Shown here in pieces: positions 57,887-64,000 of a stretch of DNA of 64,000 bases. The stretch's first letter is position 1, and each line of letters starts with the position of its first letter. The stretch lies in assembly GCF_011397635.1 (NCBI RefSeq), contig NC_064766.1:42548600-42612599 (forward strand), read 5' to 3'. The stretch comes from Epinephelus fuscoguttatus (lineage: Eukaryota; Chordata; Actinopteri; Perciformes; Serranidae). Made by a program: the position numbers and the translations under genes. A model generated the notes under the pieces. That model saw only the letters and a list, made by a program, of their open reading frames with translations. It was not told the DNA's origin and did no database searches.

Positions 57887-58533
57887 ATGGAGCTGAGCTC
57901 TGATTGGCTGGAGGTGCAGGAAGCTGTAGAGTCTAAACTGGTCGACACAGTGAGCAGACAGGATAACGTCATGCTAACACAGCCCAGTGTCATGTTAGCC
58001 GCTGAGCTAACAGGTGTGCTAAAAGGCATGCTAACCATCAGTCACCAGCTTACTAAGGTTTTTGTCCTCAGAAACTCTGTTGCGTGAAGTTAGCATGGTA
58101 GCATGTTAGCATGGAGCATCAGATCATGTGGACCTGGCACCAGTTTAACTTGCTTTTAACGGGTGACAAAGAGCACCTGAACGCACCATTCACTCAGCTG
58201 ACTGAAAATGTTTTGTGGTTCTGTGGAGTCCAATCAGAGGCCGGTTCAGGTGAGCTCCACCTGTTGGACTTCCTGCTGCAGGTTCTCAGCATCATTCACA
58301 GCTGCACACGTCACCAGGTACAAAGTCCTCCAGCAGAGAGCGTCCACAAACATCTAGAGGATCTCTGGTGAGCTCCAGTCTGTTCCACACATCCTCCGCT
58401 GGGATCACTGTCCCGACGGAGGTCCTGAAGGTCCTGGAGGGTCGGTCCTGGAGTCTGGAGCAGCAGAAGCACTGGCAGCTCCCTCAGGCTCTGACTGCAC
58501 ACCTGGAGTCCTGGACAGGTAAATACATTCAGT
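57887..58533 (+). other. Unrecognised coding-like segment
   Basis: Frame 57887-58057 starts ATG and reads MELSSDWLEVQEAVESKL through ISHQLTK before aag|gttttt. A second in-frame block 58198-58317 begins after cactcag and ends cac cag|gtacaa (LTENVLWFCGVQSEAGSGEL, then LLDFLLQVLSIIHSCTRHQ), exactly 120 bp. A third possible block is 58379-58519 (cag|tctgttcc to gacag|gtaaat), though its spacing from the second is too short for an intron. The peptides look helical and protein-like, but I do not recognise a family, and frames change between blocks. It could be exons of an unknown gene, a decayed pseudogene, or chance. Confidence 0.2.
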
Positions 58534-58839
58534 CAGTTTCATGACTCACTGCAAGCCAGGGTCCTGAAATAATACCAACATATGTGGGGGTGTTTGTGTG
58601 ATAATGACATTCATGACCAGAAAATATTTGATTGTTAATTTACAAACAGAATCAGTGATGTAGTTTCACACACTGTTTCGAATCTTCAGTAAAAACTACA
58701 ATGATGTTTCATTTCATTAGCTTGTGAATAACAACAGTAAGTCAGAGTCAGTAGTTCAACTAGTTATTTTACTGACTCAGTGCAGAATCTGACGCACGCC
58801 AAAGTTTTCCAAGTAAAGATCTATAAGATCCTTTAAAGT

Positions 58840-59350
58840 ACTCTAAAGCCCTCAAAGGCAAAAGACATGTTTGAGAAGGATTCAACATTTTTAGAGACAC
58901 ACTAGCTCAATCGGTCCATTTTCTGAATGCATGGATGTCTGCAGTTGTAGTTCCTCTTTTCAGGTCAGGTGACCAAACTGATGTGGTAAACTACAGACGC
59001 ATCAGTATTTTGCCTGTTGTGTCTAAGATTACTGAAAAAGTGGTAACTGAACAATTTACTGACTTTTTAAACTCAGGACAAGCTCACCTTCAGCCCACTG
59101 ACACGACTGCCTGCTGTTTGATTGAAAGAATCTAATTAAAGTTGGACAGTGGCCGTCCTGCAGCAGCTGCATGTTTGGACATTTGAAACTGTGAATCATA
59201 ATGTTCTTCTTTCTAAATGATCCACTTTAAATTTCTCTGTTGATGCGATCAGATGGACGGAATGAGTTGGGAACAGGACCTCACCGTTTGTTGATCGCTC
59301 TGTTGGTGTTCCACAAGCCTCATTTTTTGGACCTCTTTTATTTGGCCTAC
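58840..59350 (+). pseudogene. LINE reverse-transcriptase fragment, decayed
   Basis: The plus strand reads VVPLFRSGDQTDVVNYRRIS, ILPVVSKITEKVVTEQF, the N-terminal RT motif of L2/CR1-type LINEs. It then has stops at about 59133 and a later stretch near 59260-59335 that in other frames resembles GVPQASFFGPLLFG. Several frameshifts; both element ends missing. Confidence 0.7.
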
Positions 59351-59565
59351 ATGGTACGCATTATGATGCCAGTTAGCAAAGACATTTTTAGAGTGTTTTT
59401 ATGTCTTAAAAAAGACCAAATAAACATCATCAAAAATTTTGTATTTTTTTTGTTTTATTTGAAGTTTTTGGGGTTCGTTGCCTGTAGGCAACATTGTGGA
59501 ACAACCCATTGAAATGAATGTCTCAAAGAGACTAAGTGTAATTCTTTGAACTTTAAACAAATTAC

Positions 59566-60553
59566 TAGGGATGCACCGAAATAAAAATTTGTGGCCGAAG
59601 CCGAATAATATTAAATGCTTGGCCGAATACCGAATATCGTTGTTTAGTTTTTCATTAGTTTTTGCAGATGAACCCCCTCCAGATTAGTGTTGTCACGGTA
59701 CCAAAATTGGGATCCACTGTACGATACCAGTGAAAATATCATGGTTCTGAGTAGTATCAGGATACCACAGCGAAAATGAGGCAGATGTGCCTTTTGTCAT
59801 TTATAAAAAGATAAATCACTTTTCTATAATACATCAATGATATTTCAATGGAATAAATTACTTACTGACTTATTCATACTTCAAAAACAGCATCAATAAG
59901 TGATTAACATAGGGGGGGATCAAAATAAAATAAATAAATGAAATAAGAATCAACCAGCCACCCTCCTCCCCTGACAAGTAAAGAACAGTCCCTTCATAAG
60001 TAAACAACAGTCCCTAAAGTGTGGTGAGGTTTGTGGACCGTGAACGGCTCGTTTCTCCTCTGACACGTCACATACCTGTGTTCGGCTGGCTCAGCTGTTC
60101 AGGTACTTCTGGCCAGTCATGACGCCAAGAAGAGGATATTATTGGAGCCGACTTATCCATCGCCAGTAAGCCGATGGCCGCCATATTTGACAGGAATACA
60201 TTAACGTTACTGTCTGTGTCTGTGACCCCCGTTTAACCCACAACCGGTGGGATTCGCCTTTCATTTCTGCTGCTGGTTGAAATCTGTAGGCTGCTCGCAC
60301 AGCGTGCTGAATGATTTAAGCCTATTTTGCTCGCTCAAAACTATTTTTAGTCGCAAATGCGAGTGCCGTGACGGATGGATCGCCACACTGCTGACATTTT
60401 ACTCGTCATGGCATGCTGTTTGATTGCGTTATCAAAATACACCGCTATTATTCGGCCTTGCTTTTAACTTATTCCACTGAATACCGAGTGTGTGGTTTTT
60501 TTTGCAATATTCGGCCGAATATATTTGGTTCCCGAATATTCGGTGCATCCCTA
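59566..60553. mobile_element. Non-autonomous hAT-type transposon, 988 bp, with perfect TSD
   Basis: Terminal inverted repeats tagggatgcaccgaa (59566) and ttcggtgcatcccta (ending 60553), continuing inward as ggccgaa / ttcggcc words. It is flanked by identical 8-bp duplications caaattac at 59558-59565 and 60554-60561, the hAT signature. No transposase frame; must be mobilised in trans. Confidence 0.92.
59684..59770. mobile_element. One end of a second DNA element inside the hAT copy
   Basis: ttagtgttgtcacggtacca followed by aaattgggatcc resembles a different common teleost hAT-type terminus (agtgttgtcacgrtacc). No matching opposite end found before 60553, so a partial nested insertion or a composite internal region. 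Confidence 0.4.
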
Positions 60554-60561
60554 CAAATTAC

Positions 60562-61448
60562 TTTTCAAAACAGAGATCAGAACAATTTGCAATACAATAA
60601 TCCAGTGTTTGATCATCACCGCTTCATTTCAGTGCATGTCCTGTCCTGTGTCTTTCCTCACATCATTTGTGGTGTTGCCGCTCGGTGCTTGTGGAACTTT
60701 ATGAAGCAGTTTTTTTTCAGGAGTGAAGCACAGGTGGGTGACACACTTTGTGCACTGCACTTTGACTAAACCCTTACACCCATGGTGTTTGCACCGGGCC
60801 TTTTTCTCCACCCAAATAGGCCAATGGAATTCAAATAAACACAAGAAGTTTGTGCTCTAGAGAAAGGATCAACACTCAGTGAATAACCTAAGCCGTATGA
60901 TAAGCTAATATGGCAAGGCTTAACTATACAGACCAGTGAGCAGTGATAACTAGCATGTCTTTGGGGTCATCGCGTGGGAACCTCCTTTCACCAGTGTTTC
61001 GTCTAGTTGGTCCAACGACACCTACAGGAGGCTAGACAGTGATCTCTGGCGTCCCAGAGACACTCCCCTAATGCCAGGTCTCACTGCTCCCCACACCAAC
61101 CCAACAACCTCCTTTACCTTACTTACACATGGCTTTCTCAGCCCAAACAGCACTGCCACCTTCAACAAACCCAGGCTCCGTACATGCGAGCTCCAGGTAG
61201 AAGTAGTACTGATACTACCTTTCCCAGAACATTCACCATACTCTATTTCACACGCTACATAGCATAACTACAATATAAGCTAAAGTTAAAGGAGCTAAAT
61301 AAACTCACAGGATCAGCAAACACACTCACCTTGCAGCATGGCCTCAAACAAAAGGGATTCAAATAGGCCACTCCCACACTTAAATAACCTTCCTCTTCCT
61401 GGATTTCCTCCTGAGAGGAAGTGGATCTCTCCACCTGATCTCAAGGAG
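60562..61448 (-). other. Flank and probable 3' UTR of the REL LINE
   Basis: Sequence between the hAT element and the minus-strand LINE frame. Its right part is inferred to be the LINE's 3' UTR; no tail or duplication located. Confidence 0.35.
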
Positions 61449-62812
61449 TTATGTGCCCTGCTTAGTAGTTCCCCCTGCTGGCCCCCAACTGACAATATTT
61501 ATATGCTTCCAGATCCATTGGCTACACCTAACTGCTTCATCTGACATTTCCCTCACTGTCTTCCTCAAACTCTGTCCCCGCACTCCGAGTTCCCCCAGGA
61601 GCGAGACAGCTGATCTTGCTATGAATCCCCTACACCCCACTTCCACTGGACAAATCCTAGTCTTCCATCCTCGCTGCTCAGCTTCTGCTCCTAAGTCTGC
61701 ATCTCTAAGCTTTTTTCTTTCATAGGCTTCTTCCACTGAGTCTTCCCAAGGAACTGTCAGCTCAATGAAATAAACTATCCGTTGACTCACTGACCACAAC
61801 ACTAAGTCAGGCCTCTGCCTGGTACAAACTATTTCCTGGGGAACAACAAGCTTTCGCCCTAAATCTACTTGCATTTCCCAATCACAAGCACCTTCTAGGC
61901 AGCCACACCCTTGCCTCCTCACTAACTTATCCCTTCTGTATTTCTCTCCCTCACGGACAAACTGAATTACTAAACTCCTATCCTTAACACCTTCTGAATT
62001 CACCTGTCTTCGTTTCCCTTCAATGCCTGCAGCTAAACATTTCAACACCTGGTTATGTCTCCATGTATATCAGCCTTGTGACAAGCTAACTTTACAGCCT
62101 GACAAAATATGCTTTAAGGTTGCGGTACCTGAACACAATGGGCATGATGGGTCCTCATTTACCCACAGTTTTAGGTTCTGGGGGGTTGGTAACACATCGT
62201 ATGTAGCCCCTACCAGGAATCTAATACGATTCTCCTCCATACTCCACAGGTCCCTCCAACTAAGCTTCCTCTTCTCTACACTTTCCCAATTCAACCACTG
62301 TCCCTGTTTAGCCTGGACCACTACCTTTGCACCCCTTAATATCTCCTCCTGTCTGCGTATCTGTTCCACAACCAGCTTTCTTTTATCTTTGAGACCTGCT
62401 GTATTCCATACCGGTTTGCCTGAGCCAAGCCCCAGGCCTCCCCGGCCAAACTGAACATTACCTACAATCTCTGCATGCCTAAGAGCTGCCTCTGCCTCCT
62501 GAACTGCCGATCTTGGGTTCCACTTCCTCCCCTTGGTTGGATTTGGAACCACACTCCTAACTACCACGTCCTTACTCCCAGATAACAAGAGCTCTGTCCT
62601 GACCTTGGTACATTTAAATTCCTCTGTTAAACTAGATACTGGCAGCTGAAGTATCCCTTTTCCATACAATGCAACACTACTTAGGCACCTAGGAGCACCC
62701 AACCACTTCCTAATATAGGAGCTAACTGACCTTTCAATTCTCTCCACAATGGATATTGGAATTTCATAAATTGACAGTGGCCACATTAACCTAGGATATA
62801 GCCCAAATTGCA
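61449..62812 (-). pseudogene. R2/R4/NeSL-type LINE with REL endonuclease, one nonsense break
   Basis: On the minus strand, 62812-62070 encodes the end of a reverse transcriptase (WLGAPRCLSSVALYGKGILQ, LSWRDLWSMEENRIRFLVGA) and a zinc-knuckle-like CPLC...HILSGC. After an in-frame TGA at 62070-62072 the same frame continues to 61449 with YTWRHNQVLKCL and the restriction-like endonuclease core RPDLVLWS...YFIELTVPWED...EAYERKK. TGA at this Gly-x-Tyr site would be CGA (Arg) in relatives, a CpG-type change. The 5' side is cut off at about 62812 by a tgatgg repeat. Clade call within REL-type LINEs is uncertain. Confidence 0.8.
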
Positions 62813-62920
62813 CCATCACGTGTCAGTGATGGTGATGGTGACGTGTCAGTGATGGTGATGGTAACGTGTCAGTGACGTGTCAGTGATGGTGATAGTGACG
62901 TGTCAGTGATGGTGACGGGG
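62813..62920. repeat. Short tgatggtga / gacgtgtcag minisatellite
   Basis: About five units of cagtgatggtgatggtgacg and tgt between the LINE break and the last bfsp2 exon. Confidence 0.9.
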
Positions 62921-62922
62921 AC

Positions 62923-63628
62923 TCACGTCTCAGCAGGTTGGAAGCGGCTCTCCTCTCCGTCCAGGATGCCGTGGTACATGCCGATCTCCTGCTCCAGACG
63001 CTGCTTGTTGCTCAGCAGCGTGTCATAGTCACGGCGCTGCTGTTCGATTTCGCCACGTACATCAGCCAGCTCCGCCTCCAGCTTTGCCACCACTGAGCCT
63101 AGGTTCTGCAGCTCCATGTCGTGCCAGTGGCGTGCGTCACCCAGGGAGTTCTCCAGACCCCGTCTCTGCAGGGCAACAACAGACGCATCGTCACACGTTT
63201 CTGAGATTACTGATGGAACGCGTCATCAGGTGATTGATCGCCACACGTGTCTCACCAGCGCTCTGATGGACTCGGTCTCGGCCTGCAGACTCTGGATCTT
63301 ACAGCCAGTCTCGTTGCACTCGGCCTTCAGCGCCTCCACCTGCTCCTCCTCAGGACTCAGTCTGCTCACACACTGCGCCTCCTGCAGCAACACACACACC
63401 ATCAGAGCATGCCTTGATGCCACAGCATGACACGTGAGGACACCTGTGCAGGTGTGACATCCTCACCTTACACTCAAGGTAGCTGTCGGTCTCGGCTCGG
63501 TTCCTCTCCGTCACCTTCTCCCAGTGGCTCCTGATGTAGGCCAGGATCTGGTCCAGACTGGTTTCTATGGGAGCGTCGGGTTCATCCACCTCACGTCCCG
63601 CCATCTGACTGTAGAGGACACGCACATC
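62923..63628 (-). CDS. bfsp2: Phakinin / beaded filament structural protein 2, 3' exons
   Basis: Lens-fibre intermediate-filament protein that co-assembles with filensin into beaded filaments. Minus-strand exons: 63628-63467 (54 residues, DVRVLYSQMAGREVDEPDAP), 63381-63256 (42 residues, SLQAETESIRAL) and 63165-62923 (RRGLENSLGDARHWHDMELQ through YHGILDGEESRFQPAET). AG/GT junctions, all phase 0. Heptad-rich coil-2 sequence. GLEN-L-DA-HWHDMELQNLG matches human BFSP2 almost word for word and separates it from type I keratins. Like human phakinin it ends shortly after the rod, with no long tail. The TGA at 62923-62925 overlaps gtgagt (antisense at 62921-62926), so a further 3' exon is possible. 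5' exons lie beyond 64000. Confidence 0.9.
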
Positions 63629-64000
63629 CTGAGAGAACAGACAGACAGACAGACAGGTCACATGACCTCCATCATCATAAAAAGACACGTCATTGATTCC
63701 ACATGTTCAGTTTTACCATTAAAGTGTCAGATAAGAACAGAAGAAGGATTCTCGCCCTCAAACACACTTCCTGTTCAGCTCGCCACGCGTCACCTTCTGA
63801 GACAGGCTCAGTCCTGAGACAGTTGTTGTTATCACCGTTAGCTGTTAGCACCGTTAGCTGTTAGCACAGTTAGCTCTGTCAGCACTTTTGTAGTTGTTAG
63901 CACTGTCAGCTGTTAGCTGAGAGCCACGAGCAGACAGCCTGAGTGCAGCTGTGAGTCACAGATTTGTGTGGAGCTTCTTTAAAGTGTTAATGTGAGTTTA
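63629..64000 (-). other. bfsp2 intron at the right edge
   Basis: Intron upstream of the exon ending at 63628. It has cagacagacagacag near 63640-63655 and short gttagctgttagcac repeats at 63835-63920. No further exon before the window ends. Confidence 0.6.

Noticed and set aside
62923-63628. Type I keratin gene
   Set aside because: GLEN...HWHDMELQNLG and the short end after the rod match phakinin, and the keratin helix-termination consensus is altered (YHGILDGEE).

Overview
The window is nuclear DNA of a ray-finned fish, probably a percomorph-type teleost. The evidence is intron-split vertebrate genes with GT-AG junctions, teleost-style L2-like LINE tails, Tc1, hAT, Harbinger and Crypton-like elements, and a very heavy load of microsatellites and minisatellites. 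By my count tandem arrays alone cover about 17 kb, roughly a quarter of the window.

Layout, left to right. 229-3960: a decayed LINE on the minus strand. 5286-12866 (+): eleven 3' exons of an AFG3L2-type mitochondrial m-AAA protease whose 5' exons lie upstream of the window. 15080-28189 (+): a complete PUF60 splicing-factor gene, 11 coding exons, 517 residues. 28190-32245: PUF60 3' UTR with a 30-bp array, then intergenic DNA. 32246-49162 (+): a complete KLHL18 gene, 10 coding exons, 574 residues, the length I recall for human KLHL18. Its 7.9-kb first intron holds minisatellites, a Tc1 transposon with one end missing and a Crypton-like tyrosine-recombinase element. 49660-52830: a 3.1-kb 32-bp array. 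52940-62812: gene-poor DNA with LINE fragments, a short unrecognised coding-like segment, a 988-bp hAT-type element with a perfect target-site duplication, and a REL-endonuclease LINE. 62923-63628 (-): the last three recognisable exons of the lens intermediate-filament gene bfsp2 (phakinin), which continues beyond the right edge.

The genes do not form a functional unit: mitochondrial proteolysis, 3' splice-site recognition, CUL3 ubiquitin-ligase adaptor, lens cytoskeleton. afg3l2, puf60 and klhl18 are head-to-tail.

The most striking pattern is that many minisatellites start at or include a splice junction. In afg3l2 a 40-bp unit copies the exon end plus 5' splice site 11 times, and a 26-bp unit begins at another donor. 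In klhl18 a 37-bp unit copies the 3' splice site plus the first exon bases about 24 times. Other arrays begin at or just after donors in puf60 and klhl18. Two arrays also carry repeated AGGTCA-N-AGGTCA (DR1) motifs, and the array after puf60 carries repeated GTCACGTGAC E-box palindromes. Any function of these is inference.
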